Assembly (NCBI GenBank): GCA_030704615.1
Contig: CM060734.1
Location: 52,342,042 to 52,406,041 of the forward strand
Length of the DNA: 64,000 bases
DNA from: Takakia lepidozioides
Taxonomy: Eukaryota; Streptophyta; Takakiopsida; Takakiales; Takakiaceae
Direction of reading: 5' to 3'
A model generated the notes under the pieces. It was not told the origin of the DNA. It was given only the letters and a program-made list of their open reading frames with translations, and did not search any database. The position numbers and the translations under genes are program-made. This document shows positions 22,001 to 37,529 of the stretch, in pieces; within the stretch, counting starts at the first letter, position 1, and every line of letters starts with the position of its first letter.

Positions 22001-23446
22001 GATGAAAAAGGGAACACTGCCCTGGCCAAAGTTCAAAGAAAAGAAAAGAATGCTGCAAAAAGCTAAGGAAGTAGACCTTAGTGCAGAACAGTAAGAAGGG
22101 CAATGTACGTTGTTTTGAATACTAGTGGCTTTTCAGGTTGCCTTTAGCGCAATCGGAAGGACCATGAATTAGTTCATGGCCATTGCGAGGAGGCAAGGTT
22201 CCGTAAAATTATCCAGCTAGCCATGTCAGTTGGAAGGGGCCCCAATATTTTACAGATATGCCTCCCCCTCACAAAGGTGTCTAGTGTCTAGTGTCTACCT
22301 TCCAGCCAGAAGGCAGTAGCCCTTTGGTCAAGAGACACTATAAGTTACGCTTCCTTCTCGAGGCGTCAGCCAATATTACTATGTCAACACCGAAACTAAA
22401 AAAAAAATGAAAAACTTTTATAGCCAAGTAGTGCCAGGAGTCACAAATTGCTGGCAAGTGGAAAAAGATGAGCAATAATCAGGCGAAAGGCTTTTCAAGA
22501 TAATCTGCCAACATCCAATGGTCCAGATAGTACGAATCAGGGAGTGTTGAACACTCCCTACGAAGGGTAACGAAGGGTAAATCTCATCCTTGCTAATAAC
22601 TTGGCGAACCACGCATCCTTATCGCTTCACTAGTTAACTTCTATCGTGGCTCTGTAGCAGCCCTCACATCTCTACAAGATTGTTAACAAACAGATCAACT
22701 GCGAGGGCTCTCTACCAATGGAAAAACTTTACACGATATGATACTCGTAGTCAGACTAACTTTCGGAAAAGGACAGATTCTGCAGACGAAGGGGATGCCA
22801 CCACCGTTAACTGGCTACCTATCTACAGTCAGTTGCCTCCGAATTCAGGTGATGACTAGTTACATTTTATGGACGAGTTGTGAGCCTGTAAAGCCTAACG
22901 AAAATCAGAGTGTCGGAGTTGCATTTGTGAACAACCCATAGCCAGCAGATTGCAACAACTTCGATCAATTTACAATCCTACCGGAAACATCCAATGGGCT
23001 GTAACCCGGGGGGGGGGGGGGGGGAAGCTTCCGTAGCAACTAGGCCTGTCAGAAGCCCATATATGAGCAGTCATAGGCTTATTTACCCTACTGGTTCAGT
23101 GAGAGGAATAAACCCAAGCGCTGAGTCTAGGGATTACTAGTTACTACCAACAGCAGCCTACCTTGACACGAAGCTGTGGCCATTCTTTGGCAGAACTTAA
23201 AATTGTAATAAGAGACCGAGTTTCTCTTTTGGAAGGTTCAGCCCTTGGAAACCAACTTACAGTCTTTGCTTCTTTGGGTCTTGAAAGGTCCGCTGCAAAC
23301 CGTAAGGACTCCCACAGGCTGCCAATGCAGGTGGATAGGAGAGACGCAGTTCGAAAATCGTATCTCATCCAGAGCCTACAATAGAATCAGATTTCCATCA
23401 CTCTGCAGCATGATATCCTAGAAGATTCACGAGCAGTGTGTACTAG
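19058..23446. other. Gene-poor intergenic region
   Basis: About 4.4 kb, AT-rich, with only short random frames. It contains a poly-T run at about 21899, a run of 16 G at about 23009 and tRNA-like A-box segments near 20128 (GGCCTAGTGGTTA) and 22146 (TAGCGCAATCGG) that could be SINE remnants. I could not support any gene. Confidence 0.5.
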
Positions 23447-26400
23447 CTAATGAAGAGCTATCCATCTCTCAACGTATCCATAGCAGAGGAAGCACTGAGT
23501 ATTATTGTGGTTGCACTGTCGCAGGCCGTCTTTGCAAACTGTGCATAAGGCATGATGACCACACGGAAGCGCCACCCACAAGGCTTGCCTTTCCCAGCAC
23601 AGCCCACATATTCCTCGTGCAGAATAACCTTGCACTGGTGGAAATCCACTCCGAGTCCCATATTGAGATAGGAAACCTGCAGGAATATCCTGCATGGATG
23701 CAAAATGAAGATGTTGAAAAGTAGCATCTTAAAAATGACATAGCCGAACAGCTTTTTCAGGAGAGGGACAACTATCGCACATAAAGCAAGGCCGCTGAGG
23801 ACTCCAGGCTGATAAGTTGGAGTAAGATGGTCAGGTGCTTGTACCTGATGGTTATAGCCCTCAGTAGGCCCAATGCCGGGTCCTTTCTGGCTCCACATAC
23901 TGAAGGAGGGATGCTCTTCTGGGAGAAAACCCGTGAATGGATGACCGAATGCAGTAAATGGCTTTGCACTGCTCTGACTGTCTGGAGTTTTTGGTTCTTG
24001 ATCGATGATGGTTAACCCCAAAGGAGTCTCTCTTCCGCCTTGCATGGTATGTACTGTCCTCTGCAACTTTTGGCCTTGCGTTTTCCCAATGCAAGGTCCT
24101 GGCAAAACCTGATTAGCGTTGTCCGGAGCAGGAGTCCCCGTGAAATTCTGGAAATTCTCTGATGTGTGGCCACTTTCGTTTTTGCGTAACAATGACAGCA
24201 GGTCTGTCAAAAAACCCCACTCTTTGTCTGTGAAATTTGCAGAGCATGTTCCTGATTGATGTTGCAAGAGTGACAAGTGAAGTGAATCTGCCAGGCTTGT
24301 TCCTGCCTGACCTGAGGGCGACAGGGTTTCAAAACGACCAGCCACCTCATTGGCTGAGGAGCTTGACCCTGGCCGTTTGGTGGCATCATTGCTTGATTCC
24401 ACAAGGCTAGGATCCACAGCAGTACTAGTGGTAAGCTTAGGAGGAGTGGAGGCTGGTGCAGCAGGCAGTGAAGATGAACCTGTCATGCCACTTGCACCTT
24501 TGCATGCTACAGCAGCATAAGAACGTGTTGCATCCACCAGAGAGGTGCCTGCCATATAAGGTCCATAAGTCATGGAAGGATGCACTGTGTTTGATTGTGC
24601 CTGTGCGCCCTGTGCTCTCGAAGACTCTGCTTGTTCAGGAGCTCCGGTCCGAAGAACCGAAGGGGTAGAACTTACAGAAGGACTGTTGCGAGAGGTGGAA
24701 ACTGGCGCAGCAGGCAATGAAGATGATTTTGTCATGTCACTTGCACCTTGGCAGGCCACAGCAGCATAAGATCGTGTACCATCTACTAAGGATCGGCCTG
24801 TCATGTAAGGCCCAGTGGTCCTTCCCTGACCATGCACCATTGCTGTAGGAGTGGAGCGGGCCATTGCTGGAAGGAGTACCATATGGGTTGCTGGACCCCT
24901 CCCTACAGGTACAATTTTCATCCTGCATAGTTCAGGAAACGAACGAATAAAATCGCTGAGCTTCTCATAACCAAGGACCATGTGATCGAGCTCCAACCCA
25001 CATGTTGCTCTGAAGTCTCCTTTCAGAGAAGATAGTGGGTACCATTCTCCTTCCTTCAGCCGCATAGACACCCCAGCCAAAAAACTTGGGAGCCACTGCC
25101 TGAACTTCATCAACCAGGAAGGAAGTGATGCTGGGTTGCTGCTGATGTATGAGGTCCGTCCCACAGCCGAAGAATGTGAATCAGGGAGAGTTGCTTCTGT
25201 AGCTGAAATAAACTTGTTGGCATGAGGGGAATTTTCCTCTGCAGCAACCTGTTGGCATTCCAGTAGCTTTATCCAATGTGCTTGTTGGATGTCTGTCTTT
25301 GTTTGCAAAAGAGATCCCAGTGAAGAGAGTTCAAGGAACTCTTTATCATCCATCTCTGATATTTTGTTTGTAGAAGTTGCTGAGTGCTCTTCCCCAGGAT
25401 TACTTTCAGCTCTTGAAGTTTCAAGTGTTGAAAGTACAGAACGGGGAACTGCACTTTTGATTTCCACCTGTTTTACATGGAAGATAAGTTAGCAACCAAG
25501 GGCCTGACAAACTTATACGTCCTGCAGAATTCTACAAAAATCTTAAAAAATCTTAATGATGCAGTTCTCCTGCTTAGAATGGCAACTAGAGTTGCAAGAA
25601 GGCCTCTTCTTTTGCTACCTTTTTGCCATAGATGTTGATGTAATGAGCCTCAACTGCAGCAGCAACTGAGTCCGCATGCTTGAAGGTGACAAATCCAAAG
25701 CCACGGGACTGAATATGATCCCCTGCCTGACTTCCAATGACAACTGCATCCAGGACTGGCCCATATTTGTCCTCGAAGAAGTCCCGCAAGTCATCTGTAC
25801 ATTCTTTCCATCACATGTAATGATATAACCACCCTATGTCCATTGTGAAGTTTGCAAGAGCAAAGGTTCAGCAGCTCGGGCAAACTGAAGATCAAGTGAA
25901 GTCTCAGGGCAGTTGGCAGACGAAGTATGGAGCACATAGGTCCTCACATTTGTGTTTGATTGAATAACTAGCAAGTGCAGCACTAAATTTGGTGCACCAT
26001 CCAAGGAGTGACACCAGTAAAGTGGTCAGGCATGGATCTTACCAGATTCCACAGAGGGTGACAGACCTCCAACAAAGACTTTCTTGCTTAAATCCTCTGT
26101 TACACGCTGTATGTTTGAACAACAATGCATGAATTGAGCATCTGCTTCCTGTCTAACCCGAAGATATCAACATTAAGACTGACTCCCAAATTGGTACACT
26201 GTTTCAGCCATTTGCAGCATGACGGTTTCCATGTCTCCAAAGCCAGGAGCTATGGTTTCGGGATGCATGAATAAGAAGGAAGCACCCAGAGCTTTGGAAA
26301 AGATGATCATAGAAGTACATTGGGAGCAGGCATTTCTGGCCGTATCTTTCTTAAATGATTTTGTTTGGCATGCTAAATGGAGTTCCCTTAATGCAGCAAG

Positions 26401-28955
26401 TGAGGGTACCTTGGTTCCTCCATGTTTCACTATGGGGGCTTGGTGTATGTCTACTGATAGAACTTTGATCCGCCCAAGATTTTCCTCCGCGTGGGCATAA
26501 AAGCACTTTTCTCCTCGAACACATCCTCCCGGCATTGTAAAGTAGCGGCACAGCTCTGTCTTTGCAGGAACCAGTGATCTTGATTTGCCACACAAACAAT
26601 ACTTGAGCGTGATTACAAGCAAAGTAAAATGATCATCCTGATGTCGAAGTCAAAAAGTATGACGTACTTCGAACTTCTGACGGGCCCGACTCTCGACTTA
26701 TCCAAGTAACTTCAACATGGACCAGCATAGCTCCAAGAACTATCGGTTAATCAACTAACCGGTCAAAACATCATCGCCGTCGTATTCTAGGATATAGGTA
26801 CTACGAAAGTATAACTGCTTATGAAGACGATCTGATGCAATGCTATTAGAACTAATGTGTCCCTAATCGATGGAAATATGGACCAACAGGAGAACAACGA
26901 GGAGCATTACACACAGGAAAGTTTGTGGTAAGCGAACGTGACGCTTTTAGAAGAAGAAAAAACTCAAAGATGGGAAACTAGAAATCCGGAAACAGGAAAT
27001 CACAACAACTGTAGATCAAAGGATCAATTGAAGGCCTCATGCCTGATCTCCGTATTGGAACACCTCTGTATCAGAATAGGAAATAGTATCCCAAAGGAAG
27101 AACCTTTCTAATGTCCAAAGACGTTGTTTGCCGTAGCCTTGTGGGCCCACGGGGGAAAAGAGAGGGAGACAGAGAGGGCTATGCCATCTCTCTTCACTCT
27201 CTCTTCACTTCAGAAAAGACCAAAGCACCGTGTAACGCACACATCACAAATTTCTGCTGTGGATCTCGAAGGCAGGAACTGAAGAAGAATTTTTGAAGAG
27301 GTTCTACCAGATTGCATCAAGACTTATCAAGCTAAATACCACAAACCTCTCATCAAAGCTTTCATGTGCCATTTCATCGTTAAAACCTGGGGGTGAGACA
27401 ATGCGAACATCTGTTGAGGTCGTTGAACCTCCTATTTTCTGGCACCTGCTTTAATGAGCATGATCAAGTTTAGTAACTGAATGGATTGTCATGCATGCAT
27501 TCTTGCGATCAATTTGCAGATTAAATTATTGCACATCGGCAATGGAGAAAGAAACGCTGACTTTGAACGAAGATTGAACGAAGATCACAAGATAGTTTCC
27601 GAAAGCACAAACCTCTCATCATGATATGCATGGACCATGTCAGTGCCAGATGGAGATACTGTTGTGCTTTTCAAGAACTCAACCTCATTATCACTATCAT
27701 GCGAAGACTGGCTTGATGGCTGCGTGAGCAAACGTGCTTCTGGCAGGGGCATAACCCTGTCGGTAAGCTCCAGCTCCCTCAGCTCCCCTGCTAATTGTAA
27801 GGAAGCAAGGACGGTCTTTATGAAATGATTCCAATCTCTCATTCATGTTCTCTTGTGGAAGGCCCCATATATTAGAAGAACAGGCCAAAATCTACAGTAG
27901 AAACATATTCACCTGACAATGAGCCTTCGTCGTGAGAAATTGTTGTCTCCTCCGTTTTCCTGACAGACAGCAATCCAAACAACCTAGATCGCAAAGAAGC
28001 CCGAAACCTTTTAAACTAAGGAGTTCAAGCACGAGGCTACGTCGTGAAATTCCTGTAATCTCCACTTAAGTACAGTGTGACAACTTGTAAGCGTTCATTT
28101 GACAGAAAGCTTGCATAAATTATCTCCCTTGTTTTTCCTGTCTTGCTCTCGTTTGCTGTTTCACTCTTCGTTCCTTCAAAGCGGGTTGTCTCAAAGTGCA
28201 TGTATAGAACAGTGTCAGCCAAGGAAGAAATTATCGAGAACTTTAACCAACAATTGTATAAATGAAACGATCTTTACGTGTAGTACGTCGATATTACATT
28301 TGTGGATGCAGACCTGAGATTCGTGTCTAGTCGACGGCTTGCTCCATATTGTAGAAGAAATCGGAAGCAGTCAAGTGATGGCTCCTTTCCTTCTGAGGCC
28401 TCCCAAATGGTTAATAGCAGTCAATAGAAGGTACTACCTATCATGTCAAAAAATACTCTGTTTTTCAAAGAAGACACCGAGCATCAAAACTGCAGAAAGA
28501 TAATTCATTCATACAAAGCCAGAGGAGAGCGGATCAATGATTATTATTCAAAAAGAAGTTTTGACAACTTCTGTGCTGATCTCTAGCCCTCTCTTCAGCT
28601 CTCTCTCTCTTTCTTCAGTGGAATGGTTAGAAATCATGAGGGAAAGTGATAAGGAACCTCCAAGCGAGTGTTCCACGGCATAGTCATGGATAAAAGTGGA
28701 CAGAAGCTCCAGGACCTGCGACAGGAGAGATATCCCAAGGAATCTGAGGCCTAATCACAATGCAGGTCTTTATTCATCCCGATGATATACTTTCTAACAC
28801 GCGCACTAGCAGCCTTGATTAATCTTCAACTTGCAAATTTCCACCAAGAAGCTCACTCGGGACAACATCACCTGCGAGATGCTATCTAGGAAGAAAGCTA
28901 CAAAATACTTGTCAACCTGGGGATCCTCAGCTTGCACTGACTGCTGGTCCGCCAT
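23447..28955 (-). CDS. CCCH-RRM-LOTUS-RING multidomain RNA-binding protein
   Basis: Probable exon 1 (28955-28872) starts MADQQSVQAEDPQ and joins in phase to an exon at 28715 (VLELLSTFIHDYAVEHSLGG). Possible exons at about 28020-27585 are unresolved. The CCCH exon starts near 26559 with CRYFTMPGGCVRGEKCFYAH (CX8CX5CX3H). An RRM spans two exons: one ending 26043 (KKVFVGGLSPSV) and 25794-25619 (RNP1 RGFGFVTF), closing with GKK-VEIKSAVPR at the start of the large exon 25467-23845. That exon carries an OST-HTH/LOTUS domain (about 25128-24883, YPLSSLKGDFRATCGLELDH) and a long Ser/Pro-rich tail. The last exon (about 23698-23447) encodes a C3HC4 RING (CGLC, LPCGH, CTVC, CFLC). Suggested role: RNA-bound ubiquitin ligase or post-transcriptional regulator (inference). 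Splice phases agree from the RRM exons through the RING exon. Confidence 0.75.
24445..24816 (-). repeat. Internal protein repeat in the LOTUS-RING gene
   Basis: About 40 codons occur twice, at 24816-24697 and 24564-24445. Each reads GPYM-x-G-x-SLVD-x-TRSYAAVAC followed by a segment ending SSSLPAAP. It is a partial duplication within the disordered linker between LOTUS and RING. Confidence 0.85.
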
Positions 28956-30215
28956 GCTCCGTCTCCCTCACACCGATCGGACACCGGAGAACGGAGAATG
29001 TCGACGTGCGAAGTCGAAAGCTTTCGGAACGCAGCAAGCTCTCTCCTATGTACCGACGAAGAAAACTCACCGATTACCATCCACTTTCATCCACATTGTC
29101 TGAAGCTATGGATGTCTATCCATCTATTTTCTGTAGTTTATCATCCAGAAGAGCGCTCGAGAGAGTCACGGTCCAGTCTACGTCGAAGTGTTTCGGGAAA
29201 ATGTTGGCCACTGTGAAAGCCTCTTGAGCTCACGATTGATCAAGGGTTTTCAGAGGGTCAGGAACCTCATTGATTGATTCTTGCGCCTGCATCGATATCC
29301 TATTTCTCAGATGGAGTTACTGATGCTTACTGCATGTTTACGACAGCCATTTTGCATGTTAGGAGTTCTGATGCAGTGATCACGGTCCCTTATTCAACGG
29401 GGATCATCGCTACTAAACTGAAGAAGATAATCTGGATGGTCCTCGGGTGGCCATGACCATAGCGTCCACCTACTATAAGAACAGTCAAGAAATGACAGTA
29501 CAGAGATTTACGCTGTAAGTGGCTCCTAAACTTCCTGGCATGTTATTTTCTCAGTGTACATTAAGTATGAACGTATAAGATTGCGTGCTGGGTCTCCCCG
29601 TAGATTATTCCTTTCAGAACACATGTCCAAGTCCGATTCAAATCTTGACAAGAATCACATTTGAATTCCTTTGAGGTGTTCGGTATGACCGAGCACATCA
29701 GCACACAGTGCAGAATCTAGATGCTGATCAATATACACCACTTTATTCAGTTTATGGTCTCACACGTGTTCGTAGGCCCCGGGAAAAATCCATTATATGT
29801 CCATACTTGCTGTCAGAACGCCATTTTTTGAGCCCTCTGTAACTAACACATTGTCCCAAATGATTCTGAGAACCTGATCGGGCAGTTGATTTCCCCTCCA
29901 CTGCCTGCCCAGCCGTGAAGCCCTGCATCCAAGGCATCAATCTTAAATGTAAACAATCGGTATTGAAAGTACAGTATCCACACTGCTATTAGTACACACC
30001 CTGGGAGTCTACAGAGAGACTTTGTGAGGGCATCTCTTTTTCACTGTGCTCACACAAGTTCAGTACAGGCTAATGCCCGGATAATGAGAGCTACTGTTAT
30101 CAAAACAAGTGCTATGGGCTAGAAGATCGCATCTGCAAGCTATCCTCCAAAATGACGAGCAATGCTCGTGCGGGTGAACCTGGGGTGAAAGTTGAGATAT
30201 AATGTATTCTCACCT
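28956..30215. other. Intergenic, no gene supported
   Basis: The first few hundred bases form the 5' flank of the LOTUS-RING gene. Short open frames on both strands around 29000-29450 and 29750-29940 carry no recognisable domain. Confidence 0.45.
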
Positions 30216-30653
30216 TCAGAAGGGTGGCCATACAGTGACGAATTGGCCATTGACAAAGATGTCCCTCGCATAAATGTCCCACATGCAGTGATGGCATCTA
30301 GGAAAGCGGGAGTCGTAGCCCCAACCTACCCATACCACCAAGTGCAGTAAGCCGCGGTTCAAGGCAGTGAAGTCACATGAAAACTCGGTTCTCCCAAGCC
30401 AATTATCATGGAACGCGAAGCCCCACACTTTCCCTGGAGGGATAGTTTGCCAGTACAGATCGTTATTTTTCGACTGGCAGTGCACATGGAGTGGAGTCGG
30501 AGGATCAGTCATATGGTTGGTTATGTTGACCCAAGCCATGCCTTCGGCCTGTCCCACCATCATCAACATGAAGCTCACCGTGCACACAACGCACAGCAGG
30601 GTGTTCAGCTTAACCCCTGCCATCGCAGCCTTCTCTTCTAGACTTGAGCACAC
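30216..30653 (-). CDS. S1-type (self-incompatibility protein homologue, SPH) secreted protein
   Basis: Intronless frame of 145 residues. A second Met at residue 11 starts a clean signal peptide (VKLNTLLCVVCTVSFMLMM, then AEG). The mature part shows the plant S1 fold pattern: VNITNHM, LHVHCQSKNNDL, IPPGKVWGFAFHDNW, a TEFSCDF strand, and near the C-terminus CMWDIYARDIF. The conserved cysteines (VHC, SCDF, the C-terminal C before WD) are present. Members are small secreted signalling proteins; the S1 protein of Papaver rejects self pollen, but most homologues have unknown roles. No close tandem paralogue lies in the window. A duplicated block with AAAATATCT motifs lies 300-530 bp upstream. Confidence 0.85.
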   Translation of the reverse strand: MCSSLEEKAAMAGVKLNTLLCVVCTVSFMLMMVGQAEGMAWVNITNHMTDPPTPLHVHCQSKNNDLYWQTIPPGKVWGFAFHDNWLGRTEFSCDFTALNRGLLHLVVWVGWGYDSRFPRCHHCMWDIYARDIFVNGQFVTVWPPF

Positions 30654-30955
30654 AGCTGGTCAGACGACAGTGGAAGAAAACAAATCTCGCTCTCGAATGG
30701 TAGAGCTGTAGCTTCCTGCAAGATTTGAAGAAGAGGCGAACCTGTTTGCTTATAAGCATAGACATCTCAACCTATACAAGGCCCCACAAACAATCAATGG
30801 CACCCCACACATCAAGGCATGGCAGCCACATTCAGGGGTGGCGCTGTCGTCCCTTCCACAAAATAGCAAGCGATTATCATGGAGGTGTTGTGCTCCACTG
30901 CGGTCGCTAGTCACTCCCTCACTTTTTCTGGCCCAAGAGGATATACCATCCTCCG

Positions 30956-31180
30956 TTAGAATGATCTGCATGCATTCAGAATACTTTGTTAGGGAGATCC
31001 ACAGGCATCTTCTGCTGTCACATCTCTGTAAAATATCTCTCAAATATCTGATGCCCAGATATACCAGCTTCTGTTAGAATAATCTGCATGCATTCAGAAT
31101 ACTTTGTTAAGAGAGATCTGCTGTCACATCTCTGTAAAATATCTCTCAAATATCTGATGCCCAGATATACATCCAATCCG
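30956..31180. repeat. Tandem duplication upstream of the S1-type gene, with AAAATATCT motifs
   Basis: Two units of about 105-115 bp share GATCTGCATGCATTCAGAAT (one substitution apart) and CTGTAAAATATCTCTCAAAT. The evening element AAAATATCT appears once per unit, near 31030 and 31136. Unit 1 has an extra ~10 bp. Confidence 0.85.
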
Positions 31181-31907
31181 ATCCCATTCTCTCCATTGCA
31201 GACAACCAGATTTCGTATACATCTGTGAAACTAAGAATCTTCATGACACATCATACTGGCTGTGCGAATGTGTGAAGTGTGAACATTCTACCTTCAGATA
31301 ACTTCCAAGAGTTTTTCATTACAAAGCTCCAAGACATGTTGATTGGATATATAGCATTCTTAGCAAAGGGGTGTTTCCTTTGGTCATAGTAATACAGGTG
31401 GTTCTACCTGCCCAATTCTTCTTAATCAAAGCCTCTTCAAGTCTAGAGCATGAGATGTTCAAGGGCAAAGAACCAGTGAATCTCATGAATGAAGCTCACG
31501 AATGTATGGCAAAGCCCCATTAAGGACAGATTTGAGGCAGCAAGGTATTGTTACAAAACCAATTGCCTAGAACAGAAGAGAGGCAAGAAACATAGCACGT
31601 ATTCATCCATATTCATCCATAGTAACCCGTGTTACAGGGAAAAAATAATGAGTTCTTGCTTGGGTGCCAACATAATTGCATACATAGCTTCTCACAAATT
31701 TGCAGACAATCACAGTAAGACCCATGCCAATTGCAGACCCCGGCTATCACCCACTTCAGCTCTGCATCGCGTAGAGAGCGCTATTATACACCCGGCAGTG
31801 AGAGCCGAGACAGCCTTGATTCTAAAGATCCTATCTGTAAAACAGGGCCAAAAGTCAATGTCTACTAGAGAGGGATGGTAAAAAGAGCAAAACTGGGTAG
31901 CCTACAC
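31181..31907. other. Intergenic between helicase 3' end and S1-type gene
   Basis: An open frame on the plus strand (31489-31881) has no domain and biased, random-looking composition. I do not call it a gene. Confidence 0.45.
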
Positions 31908-35753
<3,846 letters not shown>

Positions 35754-36384
35754 CTCTCAACCTCTCAACCTCTTCACAAACCCTCTCTCTCTCTCTCTCT
35801 CCCACTCAAAACAACAGAACAAGCCAAGCCAAAGAACCGTGCAGCTAATTACATCAAACCATTTCTCGCAAACCCTAGTCTCTTCCTCTCAACAACCCTC
35901 GTCTCTCTCTGCTCGTCTCTCCGCCTGCAAGCTGCACCTGCTGGCTTGTCATTCACCACGCCCCCTTCATACGCAAAGCTTGGCCGTGTCGGCTACAGCC
36001 ATGGCCCGGAGCAACGTAAGCAGCTGCCTCTCGAGTGCCGAGTAGGGCACCAACTCCCCACCCTAACCTTAGCCCTAACGCTGCCTCCTCGCCCCTCTTC
36101 CCTTCTCTCGCCCGCCACCCTGCCGCACTCCTAACCCAAATAACTCACGAAACAACCCCTATATAGGTACATATTGCAGCCTCCAAAATAACGCGCTCTT
36201 CATTCATCCTGCTCTCTATTAAAGTCAAATAGGGTGCCGTCCCGTTCCCTTTGACTTCGAAAATAAAACAAATCCTGCTGTCATCCATCCTGCCTTCATC
36301 CCTCGCCCATTGCGGCCGTCTTCTTGCCTTATGGCCCTCTCAGGGGTCTCTTTAAAGGGAAAAAAAAAGCTAGAGTACAACCAG
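35754..36384 (-). promoter_or_regulatory. 5' flank of the helicase gene with CT/GA microsatellite
   Basis: The region directly upstream of the ATG contains a (CT)n tract at about 35779-35800, seen as GA repeats in gene sense, a frequent element of plant 5' leaders. No gene is supported on the plus strand. Confidence 0.4.
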
Positions 36385-36600
36385 CAGGCTGGTAGCTCAG
36401 GTTGATGGTCCGCTGGACGCCATCCCGGCGGTCCTAGGTTCAAATTCAGAGTTATGGGGGTGTGCTTGTCGCGGTCGGTGAGAGGATATTTTCTGGTCCC
36501 ACTTGAGCATGCATGTGATCCTGGGTTCAAATCTATTCTCCAACCTGCCGGACACTGGGGTGTGATATATATGTGTGGCTGGTTGTTGCCAAAAAAAAGA
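36385..36600 (+). mobile_element. tRNA-derived SINE
   Basis: A pol III A box (GGTAGCTCAGGTTGATGG, 36391-36408) is followed 28 bp later by a B box (GGTTCAAATTC, 36437-36447). Then comes a tRNA-unrelated body and an A-rich tail (about 36586-36620). A second B-like motif, GGGTTCAAATC, lies near 36523. The tRNA fold is not preserved, so this is a SINE rather than a tRNA gene. Confidence 0.7.
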
Positions 36601-37529
36601 GAAACAAAGAAAGAGAAAAAGATTTGGCGATGATAGACTTCCACGGTAAAAGGCAGACCGGGCTTTTACCTTTTTGCTTTATTACGCTACCCTTTTGGGA
36701 TCAACGGTCGGTCGTCTCCCTGACAGTATATTACCCTATTCAGGAAATGGGTGGCCCGGAGGAGGAGCGGGTGGGTGGCGGGGGGATAGGGCAGATGGTC
36801 GGCGTGGCGCAGCGCGGCCCGCAGGCTGGGACCACACTTGCGTTGCTGCCCTAGCAAATGTTGCGTGGGGGTACTAGCAGCTGGCTGGGTGGAGGGAACG
36901 CGTTTGACAACCTCGCTGCTTCCCGCCTGCCTGCTTCACCGGCTGTCAGCTATGGAGCTTTAGATTTGGCCCTGCCTGGAGCTCTGGACACAGTTTTGCT
37001 CTTGCCTCGGTTGCCTGGAGGGAAATCGTGTTGGGGATAGCTCAGAGCAAATCTGCCGGTGGGTCTTGGCTGGTTTTGAAACAAGGATAGACAGGCTTTG
37101 GTGTAAAGATTGGCGGAGCTGCTAAAGCCTAATGCAAGTGCTCGGTGGTGTCGAGTAGAAGATAAGCGCTGTTGAGTAGTGTTTCTGGGTGGAAATTTGG
37201 TTCTGACTCACTCGGCTACTCTGGTCGTGTGGGATGATCGCTACACACTCCCGTGCTTTCGTCTGCTTCCCTCTCTCCTGTGTATCGCACTCAGTCCATA
37301 CTTGTAGAATTTGCTTCTTGGGATGCTCTCCATACACCTGGAAACGCATGTACTGAAGTTAATGATTCTGCTTTGTTTGGGTCCTGTTGCTGAGTCGTGG
37401 TTCTGTCTTCCCAACTTTGCTTGTTAGTAGTTAGCGTGCTGCCTGGTTTTTTGAGAGTACAAGTCGTTATTGGGTTTTTTCTTCTCAATTGGTGGGTTTG
37501 CCTTGTACGCTCTTGAGAACACCTAGTTT
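36601..37529. other. Upstream region of the acidic-tail gene
   Basis: GC-richer stretch around 36740-37030 without a supported protein; it probably contains the promoter and 5' UTR of the following gene. Confidence 0.35.

Noticed and set aside
22138-22215. tRNA-like segment (TAGCGCAATCGG)
   Set aside because: The B-box candidate GGTTCCGTAAA is too weak and no stem pairing was found.
23009-23024. Run of 16 G as a structural signal or end of element
   Set aside because: An isolated homopolymer without flanking repeats or target duplication; it may also be a length error.
31489-31881. Plus-strand frame of 130 codons near the helicase 3' end
   Set aside because: No domain, no splice partners, random-looking composition; treated as chance.
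36391-36447. Possible tRNA gene with good A and B boxes
   Set aside because: The flanks cannot form acceptor and anticodon stems, and the segment continues into an unrelated body with an A-rich tail, so a SINE is the better reading.
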